Shown here: one piece after another, positions 8,696 through 15,887 of the stretch | Layout of the letters: every line of letters starts with the position of its first letter | Position numbering within the stretch: position 1 is the first letter of the stretch | From: Calothrix sp. HK-06 | Lineage (GTDB): Bacteria > Cyanobacteriota > Cyanobacteriia > Cyanobacteriales > Nostocaceae | Length of the DNA: 64,000 nt | Reading direction: 5' to 3' | Assembly: GCF_001904745.1 (NCBI RefSeq) | Contig: NZ_MRCD01000010.1 | Location: forward strand, 1-64,000 | Notes under the pieces: generated by a model | The model's input: only the letters and a program-made list of their open reading frames with translations | The model's database searches: none | What the model was told of the DNA's origin: nothing | Made by a program: the position numbers and the translations under genes

Positions 8696-9703
8696 TCATT
8701 GTGGCAGAGAATACCCCATTGCTGTTTTTACGTCTTTTAATGTTTGATTTGCAACTTCCTCAGCTTTTTGGCGCCCTTCATGCAGTACCGACTCCAAATA
8801 ACCTTTATCTGCCATGACTTCAGCGTATTTGTCTTGAACTGGTTTCAGGGCATTTATGGTTGTTTCGGTTAGCAACTTCTTAAAATCTCCCCATCCCATA
8901 TCCGCACATTCTGCCGCTACGTCTTCCTTTTCCTTACCCGATAACAACATGTATATTGTCAGCAAATTCTGACATTCGGGACGCGCTGGGTCATCGAACA
9001 CAATACCGCGTATTGGGTCAGTTTTACAGCGTTTAATTTTCTTTGTAATTTCATCGGGTGAGTCAAGCAAGTTAATACGACTACCTTCAGCAGGGTCTGA
9101 CTTCGACATTTTTTTAGTGCCGTCAGTGAGACTCATTATACGGGCGCCGTCTTTACGAATCATTGGTTCGGGAGACTTTAATACCTTTTTGCCCTTACCA
9201 AATAGATGGTTGAAACGGTCTGTAATATCGCGCGTTAATTCAAGATGTTGCTTTTGGTCTTCACCCACAGGTACTTTATCAGCGTTGTACAGTAATATAT
9301 CCGCTGCCATCAATACAGGATAGTCGAGCAACCCAACACCAACGTTTTCCCCTTGCTTAACAGCTTTCTCCTTAAACTGAATCATATCTGTAAGCCAGTT
9401 CATTGGGGTAATACAGTTAAGTAGCCAAGCTAGTTCGCTGTGGGCAGAAACATGCGACTGTACGAAAATATTTGAGTACTGTAAATCTATACCACAAGCC
9501 AAATATAACGCCGCAATAGTATATGTATCGCTTGCCAGCGTTGCCGGGTTGTGCGGTGCAGTAATAGCGTGCAAGTCCACCACGCAAAAATAATTATCGA
9601 ACTGGTCTTGAATTTCCACCCAATTACGAATGGCGCCGAAATAGTTACCTAGATGCAAGTTACCAGTTGGTTGAACTCCAGAGAGAATACGTTGCCTGCC
9701 CAT
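8696..9703 (-). CDS. trpS: Tryptophanyl-tRNA synthetase
   Basis: This class I aminoacyl-tRNA synthetase charges tRNA-Trp. The HIGH-equivalent motif is HLGNYFG at residues 17-23 and the KMSKS loop is present as KKMSKSDPAEG near residue 197. The order GVQPTGNLHLGN, DLHAIT, LLYNADKVPVGEDQKQHLELTRD is typical. The length (335 aa) matches bacterial TrpS. It is followed after a short gap by the metF-like gene on the same strand. Confidence 0.97.
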   Translation of the reverse strand: MGRQRILSGVQPTGNLHLGNYFGAIRNWVEIQDQFDNYFCVVDLHAITAPHNPATLASDTYTIAALYLACGIDLQYSNIFVQSHVSAHSELAWLLNCITPMNWLTDMIQFKEKAVKQGENVGVGLLDYPVLMAADILLYNADKVPVGEDQKQHLELTRDITDRFNHLFGKGKKVLKSPEPMIRKDGARIMSLTDGTKKMSKSDPAEGSRINLLDSPDEITKKIKRCKTDPIRGIVFDDPARPECQNLLTIYMLLSGKEKEDVAAECADMGWGDFKKLLTETTINALKPVQDKYAEVMADKGYLESVLHEGRQKAEEVANQTLKDVKTAMGYSLPQ

Positions 9704-9877
9704 AGCCTTTAGTTTAGTAATTTAGCTATTATAAAAAGTCATTTGTAACGTTGCCGTTACAAAGCAAATATAATTTTGACATTATCTGGTGCCATTACCA
9801 ACAAAAGCCCTCTATTATCCGTCCACTGACTTAGAGAATATTTTACAAGTTATATTTAATACACAATCCTAGATTTA

Positions 9878-9938
9878 ATCCCCCTGCCCTTGATAAGGGG
9901 GGAAAAATAAGGGAGTTTTAGCCCCCCTTATTAAGGCA
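9878..9938. repeat. Imperfect palindromic repeat before radical SAM remnant
   Basis: The left arm (CCCCCTGCCCTTGATAAGGGGGG) is followed about 12 bp later by a second block, TTTTAGCCCCCCTTATTAAGG. The element is of the short dispersed palindromic type frequent in filamentous cyanobacteria. A related GCGCCTTATTAAGGGGGGTTGGGG block lies at 11445-11470. It abuts the truncated radical-SAM reading frame. Confidence 0.6.
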
Positions 9939-9942
9939 AATT

Positions 9943-10551
9943 ATGTCTGGGTTTATTATGGGCTTTGATAATGAACGTCCAGGTGCAGGTCAGCGTATCA
10001 GTGAATTTATTGAGGAAACAGGTATTCCCCAAGGGCAGTTTAGCTTACTGCAAGCTTTGCAAAATACTGCAATGTGGAATCGTTTACAGCAAGAAGGGCG
10101 CCTCGTTGATGGGTTAGGAACATTTCACCAAGGTGCAATAATGAACTTTGTACCGACACGTCCCGTGGAAGAAATTACCGAAGAGTACATAGATGCTTTT
10201 TGGAACATTTACGAACCAATGCCTTATTTAAAACGTACATTCCGTCACTTTATGATGATGAACGGTTGACGAGGTAAAACTAACCGTCCTATCACTTGGC
10301 ATGAAATTCGATTATTTAGCGCTATTTGCTGGCGCCAAGGTTTTGTACGTTCGACAAGGTTATTGTACTGGTGGCAATTGTTACAAATTGTAATTTCTAA
10401 GCCTCGTCTTGTTTACGATTACTTAACAGTATTAGGTGTCGGTGAACACTTCTTTAACTACCGCTATGAAGTGAGAATACAATTATGGCAAAAACTCGCA
10501 ACCCTTAAACAGGTGCAGAAAGAAACCTATGCGCTGGAAGTTGTTAGTTAA
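9943..10551 (+). pseudogene. Remnant of B12-binding radical SAM protein (DUF4070 end)
   Basis: The sequence encodes only the C-terminal part of a cobalamin-binding-type radical SAM protein. It begins in GFIMGFDNERPGAGQRISEF and contains the PYLKRTFRH segment typical of the DUF4070 tail. An in-frame TGA at 10267-10269 interrupts it; the same frame then continues through RGKTNRPITWHEIRLF and on to a TAA at 10549-10551. The B12 and radical-SAM domains with the CxxxCxxC cluster are absent. The break on the 5' side coincides with a palindromic repeat at about 9878-9938. It is a decayed gene. Confidence 0.75.
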
Positions 10552-10610
10552 ACTAAATTTTTGGCTTTGGGCAATTCTGATTTTAATTACTGATGTTGGG
10601 TATAAAACTA

Positions 10611-10702
10611 GCAACGGATTTTAAGCGGATGTAACGGATAGTTCCTCCATTCTAAGCAAATCTTGTTCATAACATATAACTTATCCGTTCTATCCGTTGC
10701 AA
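10611..10702. repeat. Inverted copies of the ATCCGTT dispersed repeat
   Basis: GCAACGGAT plus GTAACGGATAG (10611-10641) face TTATCCGTTCTATCCGTTGC (10681-10700), so the two arms are inverted around a 40-bp spacer. Related copies lie at 22799-22829, 36332-36363 and 58399-58428, always intergenic. Confidence 0.75.
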
Positions 10703-10707
10703 ATCTG

Positions 10708-11244
10708 CTACTTGGGCAACTTAATATATTCACATTTTGGATAAAATTCTTCTATATCTGTAGGCGTAAACACTAATCTCCAGCTATCTACATTGCCAAT
10801 TTCAATACAATCATCAACATCCGCAATACTATCTTCAATAACAACAGTATCATCATGATGGCGCTGTTTTAGTTTCAAACAAAGTTGTTTTTTAGCCTTT
10901 AGCTGTGCTTCTTTTTTACTACTTGCTACATAAAACCCTGACTGATGTACCTCTCCGAAAAAGCTAGGCTCATAGGCGCCGAAGTTGATAAAATACAGCT
11001 TCAAATCACTTTCATTACTTGATGCATTCGCAGGTAACACATCTATTTGATAACCATCTACATAATTTAATTCAACCCAAGCATCGACATGCAAACCTTT
11101 GCGAATACCAAACCACTTTTTCTCTAGTATCGGGAATGTTGAGTGTAAGTCGGCGCCGACTGCAAACACAACATCATGCACCTCAATATTACAACCCTCG
11201 GCATGACCACCTAGGTATACAGCAAATAGCTTGTTGGATGTCAT
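10708..11244 (-). CDS. DUF1543 domain protein, 178 aa
   Basis: The N-terminus (FAVYLGGHAEGCNIEVHDVVFAVG) is the DUF1543 signature, and a second related segment (FINFGAYEPSFFGEVHQSGFYVA) follows around residue 90, giving the usual internally duplicated layout. The function of DUF1543 is unknown. The protein is soluble with an acidic segment near residue 140. The gene stands alone, with a repeat downstream. Confidence 0.85.
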   Translation of the reverse strand: MTSNKLFAVYLGGHAEGCNIEVHDVVFAVGADLHSTFPILEKKWFGIRKGLHVDAWVELNYVDGYQIDVLPANASSNESDLKLYFINFGAYEPSFFGEVHQSGFYVASSKKEAQLKAKKQLCLKLKQRHHDDTVVIEDSIADVDDCIEIGNVDSWRLVFTPTDIEEFYPKCEYIKLPK

Positions 11245-11481
11245 TTTTCTGATTCCCTAATATATTGAGGTAGCTCTTGCCCCACGAGACACAAACTCAT
11301 ATAATAGTATATATGTATTAAAATGTAAATTCTTGCAATACCAATAATATGCCCATTTTATCGGCGCCTTGGTAGCAAAATTACCAATAAAAATTTGCGC
11401 GAAACCCTTGATTTTTCAAGCTTTTTAGGGAATGAATCAGCCCTGCGCCTTATTAAGGGGGGTTGGGGGGATCTAAACTAA

Positions 11482-12429
11482 TCACATCACAGACTCATAA
11501 GCCTTATTTAATTCTTCTGCGGAATGTGCAAGCGCGTGTTGTTCTTCTTGATTTAATGGTATATACAATTTGCGCTCAATACCTTTTTTACCAATAATGC
11601 AAGGAAGACCCAAAACTACTTCATCACCTATTTTATATTCGGCATCTGCTTTTACTGACACAGTAAATACTTTTTTCTCGTTGCGCAGAACAGTATCAAC
11701 TAGTTGAGCAGCTACAGTTGAGATACCATAGCTAGTACCACCTTTACGCTCGCTAATTGCATACGCGCGCTTACGGGTGTTATCAATATATTCAGCTTTA
11801 ATTTTATCTAAAGATGTACCTTGGGGAAGCGGAAATTTTTCTAAAGGAATGGCGCCTATCTGGGCGTTTGACCAAACTATTAATGAAGTATTTCCATGTT
11901 CACCAATAACATATACATTAGCATCTTGCTTACTAACATTAAGTAGCTTACCAAGCTGGTAACATACTCGTGCAGTATCTAAAACTGTTCCTGAACCAAT
12001 TATTAAATTTTCTGGTCGGTTTGAAGCTTTAATGGCAATGCGTGTTAGTATATCAACTGGATTGCTAATGATAATTAAAACAGCATTCGGCGCCACTCGG
12101 TCGAGTTCTTTAATCGTCGAGCTAATAATATCGGCATTATCTTTTAATAACTCTAAGCGACTTTGACCTTCTTTTGTTGGCGCTCCAATTGTAATAACAA
12201 TAACATCAGAATCGCTAAAATCTTCGTATTTATCTGTAGGTAATATATCGCATTCTTCGAGTAAGGGAATAGCATCTTCAATATCCCATGCTTCGCCTTC
12301 TGCCTTATCTAAAGTACGATTATGTAGTACAACCGATACACATACACCCATCATAATCAAAGCATTTGCAACTGCGGCGCCTACACGACCAGCACCGACG
12401 ACACCAACTTTGGATACCTTGCTATTCAT
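11482..12429 (-). CDS. Lactate/malate dehydrogenase family protein, 315 aa
   Basis: This NAD-dependent 2-hydroxyacid dehydrogenase has an N-terminal Rossmann motif (GVVGAGRVGAAVANAL, residues 8-23). The conserved catalytic elements SRLELL (Arg109 equivalent), SNPVD, GSGTVLDTAR (Asp168/Arg171) and the catalytic histidine in IGEHG are all present. The substrate-specificity position that is Gln in lactate and Arg in malate dehydrogenases reads Thr here (GAPTKEGQSR), so neither substrate is assured; a branched or larger 2-oxoacid is possible. It is a single gene, divergent from the peptidase gene at 12583. Confidence 0.85.
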   Translation of the reverse strand: MNSKVSKVGVVGAGRVGAAVANALIMMGVCVSVVLHNRTLDKAEGEAWDIEDAIPLLEECDILPTDKYEDFSDSDVIVITIGAPTKEGQSRLELLKDNADIISSTIKELDRVAPNAVLIIISNPVDILTRIAIKASNRPENLIIGSGTVLDTARVCYQLGKLLNVSKQDANVYVIGEHGNTSLIVWSNAQIGAIPLEKFPLPQGTSLDKIKAEYIDNTRKRAYAISERKGGTSYGISTVAAQLVDTVLRNEKKVFTVSVKADAEYKIGDEVVLGLPCIIGKKGIERKLYIPLNQEEQHALAHSAEELNKAYESVM

Positions 12430-12582
12430 ATAAAAGCGAAGCTGTTTAATATTTTCTTTTAAAGAATAATTGAATAAGAGTGAATTTATATGTATCTGTA
12501 GTTTGAAATTTCCTTAGTTATAGGGTAAAAATTAAAAGAACAGTAAATCTATTATTCTTTGCAAGATAATTTTTAACTTTAT

Positions 12583-13530
12583 ATGCGCGAGTTATATCCC
12601 CAGAGAGAACCCTTAAACGAAGGTAAATTAAAAGTCTCTGATTTACACACAATTCATTATGAGGAATCAGGTAATCTTCAAGGTAAACCAGTAGTACTCT
12701 TACATGGTGGGCCAGGTGGTGGGTGTCCCCCATACTACCGTCAGTTCTTTAACCCAGAGAAATGGCGCCTAATAATGTTCGACCAGCGAGGGTGCGGTAA
12801 AAGTACACCTCATGCTGAACTACGAGAAAATACAACTTGGGAATTAGTAAGTGATATTGAAAAGCTACGCAAACACTTAAATATAGATAAATGGGTAGTT
12901 TTTGGTGGCAGTTGGGGAAGTACATTGTCACTAGCTTACAGCCAAACCCATCCCGAACGCTGTAAAGGGTTAATATTACGTGGTATTTTCATGCTGCGGA
13001 AAAAAGAAATTGACTGGTTTTATCAAGAAGGCGCCAGTAATATTTTTCCTGATGCATGGGAAGAATATCTAAAACCTATCCCACCAGAAGAAAGAAACGA
13101 TATGCTGACGGCATATTATAAGCGCTTAACGAGCGATGACATGAAAGTAAGACTCGAAGCAGCGCACGCATGGTCAATATGGGAAGCAAGTACGAGCAGA
13201 CTATTTCTAGATAAAGGCTTAATGCAAATTTTCGGTGAAAGTCAATTTGCCGATGCCTTCGCGCGTATCGAATGTCATTACTTTATAAATAAAGGCTTTT
13301 TTGAACACGACGACCAATTACTTAGAAATGTAGACCGCATTTGTAACATTCCTGCTGTAATTGTCCAAGGTAGATATGATGTAGTGTGCCCAATGATATC
13401 AGCATGGGAATTACATAAAGCATGGCAAGAAGCTGAATTAATTGTAGTACCCGATGCTGGACACTCAATGAGCGAACCTGGAATTACCAGCGCTTTAATT
13501 GGCGCCACAGACAAATTTAGCGAACTTTAA
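12583..13530 (+). CDS. pip: Proline iminopeptidase (prolyl aminopeptidase)
   Basis: This alpha/beta-hydrolase of peptidase family S33 removes N-terminal proline from peptides. It shows the oxyanion-hole motif HGGPGGG (residues 42-48), the nucleophile elbow GGSWGS (near 108-113), the catalytic Asp in QGRYDVVCP and the catalytic His in DAGHSMSEP. The length (315 aa) and the start MRELYPQREP are typical for the family. It is divergently transcribed from the dehydrogenase gene, with about 150 bp between them. Confidence 0.95.
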   Translation: MRELYPQREPLNEGKLKVSDLHTIHYEESGNLQGKPVVLLHGGPGGGCPPYYRQFFNPEKWRLIMFDQRGCGKSTPHAELRENTTWELVSDIEKLRKHLNIDKWVVFGGSWGSTLSLAYSQTHPERCKGLILRGIFMLRKKEIDWFYQEGASNIFPDAWEEYLKPIPPEERNDMLTAYYKRLTSDDMKVRLEAAHAWSIWEASTSRLFLDKGLMQIFGESQFADAFARIECHYFINKGFFEHDDQLLRNVDRICNIPAVIVQGRYDVVCPMISAWELHKAWQEAELIVVPDAGHSMSEPGITSALIGATDKFSEL

Positions 13531-13596
13531 TTTGTAGTATATATATAATCGTAGGGTGCGTTACCTTACATCTTGCAGCATTCTCAAGAACCCCAA

Positions 13597-13665
13597 AGAA
13601 ACCGGGCTTCTTTACAATAAATTAGGGGTTTCTAGCGAAATCATTGTCAAGAAGCCCGGTTTCTA
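13597..13665. repeat. Inverted repeat AGAAACCGGGCTTC / GAAGCCCGGTTTCT
   Basis: Two 14-bp complementary arms at about 13597-13610 and 13651-13665 flank a ~40-bp spacer that includes a further TTTCTAGCGAAATCATTGTC tract. Related elements lie at 45810-45876, 61378-61442 and (one compact palindrome) 39913-39929. Confidence 0.8.
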
Positions 13666-13773
13666 AGCAGGCGTGCATTCCGGTAAGTTACGGCACGCCA
13701 AGCCAGCAGCAAAACGAGTAAGCTTCAGCCGTAATGTACCATCAACCAATTAAACAAACAGAGAATTCTTAAA

Positions 13774-13953
13774 ATGAAAGACGCAAATAAAAAGCAAAAA
13801 CCTAATCCGTTAGATATAGAAACTTACGACACTTGTATTTTAAGTGATATAGACCGAGATTTATTTCTATCTCTAATCGAAAAGCCTCCAGAACCAAATG
13901 AAGCTTTAAAATTAGCTATAGCAAGATTTAAAAATGAGTACAAAGGTGAGTAA
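13774..13953 (+). CDS. Small antitoxin-like protein, 59 aa
   Basis: The short frame encodes a 59-aa protein that resembles the C-terminal half of DUF1778/TacA-type antitoxins: the core LSDIDRDLFLSLIEKPPEPNEAL matches the usual LSxxDRxxFLxxxxxPPxPNEAL pattern. The ribbon-helix-helix N-terminus is missing or reduced, and no GNAT toxin gene follows. It may be a functional small protein or an orphan remnant. The start ATG at 13774 follows an AATTCTTAAA stretch with no strong ribosome-binding site. Confidence 0.6.
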   Translation: MKDANKKQKPNPLDIETYDTCILSDIDRDLFLSLIEKPPEPNEALKLAIARFKNEYKGE

Positions 13954-14087
13954 AGAGCGAAATTTGACACTTTAGCACTAATAGTTAGTTTATTCTCCTC
14001 TGCGTTCTCTGTGCCTCTGTGGTAAAAAATATATGTAAGGCATAGCCATACTTACTTATTATAAATACCCACGAATTATACTAATCG

Positions 14088-14597
14088 CTAGCTAGTGATT
14101 TTTGTTTTTGAACTCTTAATAGACCATATTATACCAGGACCAACTTTGATAACCATTTGGTCAGGAGTGAAAACTTCCCAGTAAGGGAAATCAGTATCTT
14201 CTTTATCAGGGAACAATATTAAATCACATTTATTCCCAAAACTAACAGTCAAAATTAGATTTGGATAGCTAATTTTAACGTTAGTTATAGTATTTTCTTT
14301 TATAATATTTATTTTGTTTTTAATTACCTCCGGGTCATCGTCGGAAGATACTACAACTTTGTCTGAATAATCAAGCTGCCATCGCGTAGCTCTTGTACCT
14401 AATATCCACGCTCCTTTTTCCTTACCTGCCATTGATTTTTGCGAGTAAGGTATTTTTTCTCCAATATGAAGAGTTAATTCATCTCCATAGCTTAAATTAG
14501 CCTTCCAACAGGTTTCTCCAATTAATCCATTCATTATTTGGAGAAGCTGATTTAAATCGCTAGGTTGAATTATATCTTTGACTTGAGTTTCTATCAT
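14088..14597 (-). CDS. Unknown 169-aa protein, possible immunity protein
   Basis: I do not recognise a family with confidence. The protein is soluble and beta-rich, with a central WILGTRATRWQLDYSDKVVVSSDDDPEVI segment and a repeated hydrophobic strand pattern (ITNVKISYPNLILTVSFG). It begins 22 bp after a 64-aa gene that resembles the end of a polymorphic toxin, on the same strand; toxin first, immunity gene second is the usual order. That makes an immunity role plausible but unproven. Confidence 0.6.
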   Translation of the reverse strand: MIETQVKDIIQPSDLNQLLQIMNGLIGETCWKANLSYGDELTLHIGEKIPYSQKSMAGKEKGAWILGTRATRWQLDYSDKVVVSSDDDPEVIKNKINIIKENTITNVKISYPNLILTVSFGNKCDLILFPDKEDTDFPYWEVFTPDQMVIKVGPGIIWSIKSSKTKITS

Positions 14598-14619
14598 ATT
14601 TTATCTACTTCACTTAATA

Positions 14620-14814
14620 TTATCCTAATCCTAAAAATTCACGAGCTTTTTGCCTAAGTTCTTGGTAACTAAAGTCCCCACGCTCATTTTTTGTTCCACC
14701 ATTCCCAGACTCTTTTTCTTCCTCAATAAAATCGCCAAAGTCTCTTCTCTCCTCCTCTGTCATATCAAATTCACGAGCAACAGCTTCTAACTGCTGAATA
14801 TCTTTTTTACCCAA
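14620..14814 (-). CDS. Small protein resembling a polymorphic-toxin C-terminal tail, 64 aa
   Basis: The 64-aa product (QLEAVAREFDMTEEERRDFGDFIEEEK ... FSYQELRQKAREFLG, written here in parts) matches the pattern of the helical tail seen at the C-terminus of some bacterial secreted toxins (xFGDxIExxK...FxxxELxxxAxEF). No toxin body or export domain is attached. It is either a stand-alone small protein or the tail left from a toxin gene; the adjacent 169-aa gene would then be its immunity partner. This assignment rests on recalled family patterns. Confidence 0.5.
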   Translation of the reverse strand: MGKKDIQQLEAVAREFDMTEEERRDFGDFIEEEKESGNGGTKNERGDFSYQELRQKAREFLGLG

Positions 14815-14895
14815 ATATGCTCTCCTAGAAATTTAGAAGTCATAACAAAACCAAAAATTAAAGTCAGCTATAGCAATAATCCAATGTTAAATTTT

Positions 14896-15219
14896 TTACT
14901 CTTCTTCGACAATTCCAAACTCCAGACGTAAGTCTTCTACTGTTCTTGATTTGAAGGTCTGTGCTTTCGCGCGTTCAATAGCGGCAACTAAACGTGATGC
15001 ATTTTCAGGTGACTGAAATAAATAGTCAGTTTCAATAATACTGTTTAGTTCTGCGGTTGGGATAACTGCAACGCTTTCGCCGCCTTCCTTCGTTACAACA
15101 ACAGGTTTACGGGTTGAGAGTGCTTGCTCATAAATTTTATCAAAGTTGTTGCAAGCTTCGACACAGGTAGTTGAGTCAGGCATATATTTGTTCAAATTAT
15201 CAAATTTTTCATCAGACAC
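14896..15219 (-). CDS. Phd/YefM family antitoxin-like protein, 107 aa
   Basis: The N-terminal half is a Phd/YefM fold: an NFDKIYEQALSTRKPVVVTKEGGESVAVIPTAELNSIIET core with the usual basic-strand-turn-strand pattern around residues 28-65. Phd proteins bind DNA as dimers and neutralise Doc or RelE-type toxins. No toxin gene flanks it within 100 bp, so it appears as an orphan antitoxin. The second half (residues 70-107) is helical and would bind a partner. Confidence 0.8.
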   Translation of the reverse strand: MSDEKFDNLNKYMPDSTTCVEACNNFDKIYEQALSTRKPVVVTKEGGESVAVIPTAELNSIIETDYLFQSPENASRLVAAIERAKAQTFKSRTVEDLRLEFGIVEEE

Positions 15220-15887
15220 ACGTTCATACCATAATAGTAGTCCTTTTTTAGAAGAGGAATGTTTTTCCCAAACTCTCTAAGCTTTTTTTGCTAATAACGC
15301 GCATATAAAATGTTATTTTACACCCTGCATCTTAATTACCAATAGTAATTAAAACAATTTTATATTTTTATATGTAATGTTGTATTATCATGATTAATGT
15401 TAAAAATATTATAGCAAGTAATGATAAGTAACGTTTAAAAATCAATTCTGTTTCTTGCAACAAGCTCTAACAAACTGACTTTTTACGTCATATGGAAAAT
15501 CAGATGAAAAACCTAACCCCTAATAGAGTTCTTTAATAGATAATGACAGTACAATTGCTCCCCTCTCCTTGTAGGATACCGTTGGTCATTCAGGGGTAGG
15601 ACTCCTCGTTACACACGCCCGCCGTCACCAAACGAAGGGTGCGGCTAATTGAAAGGAAGCCCCAGGCTTTTAGCCTGTGGGCGTTTGTGGGCGTGTGATC
15701 TAATGATGGGCGCCACCCCCGAATACCCAGCAGCATCCTTGTAGGAGAGGGGTCGGGGGAGAGGTTTTTAACATCCTGTGAACAGTCAGCTAATAAGAAG
15801 GGCGGGCAAGGATGCCCACCCCACAAGAGTATTATTCAATACATGCATATGTAGAGACGCAATTAATCGCGTCTCTACAATGTATTG
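15220..15887. other. Gene-poor region with repeats
   Basis: The first ~320 bp are AT-rich with no convincing gene. From about 15560 the sequence is a patchwork of GC-rich short repeats: a CCCAGGCTTTTAGCCTGTGGG hairpin near 15661-15681, CTTGTAGGAGAGGGG blocks, a GGCGGGCAAGGATGCCCACC element at 15801-15820 and a GTAGAGACGC hairpin at 15851-15878. An apparent reading frame through this patchwork is repeat-derived and not called. Confidence 0.7.
15851..15878. repeat. GTAGAGACGC palindrome after glgP
   Basis: Perfect arms GTAGAGACGC and GCGTCTCTAC flank AATTAATC, 10 bp beyond the glgP stop. The position would allow it to form the 3'-end hairpin of the glgP transcript. The same core recurs at 22757-22784, 41801-41851 and 45177-45228. 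Confidence 0.8.

Noticed and set aside
10267-10269. Possible recoding of TGA as an amino acid (selenocysteine or Trp)
   Set aside because: TGA is used as a normal stop in neighbouring genes (for example 2561 and 21344), no SECIS-like structure is evident, and the gene already lacks its catalytic domains.
15590-15826. A 78-codon reverse-strand frame
   Set aside because: It runs through several GC-rich palindromic repeats and its product reads like translated repeats.
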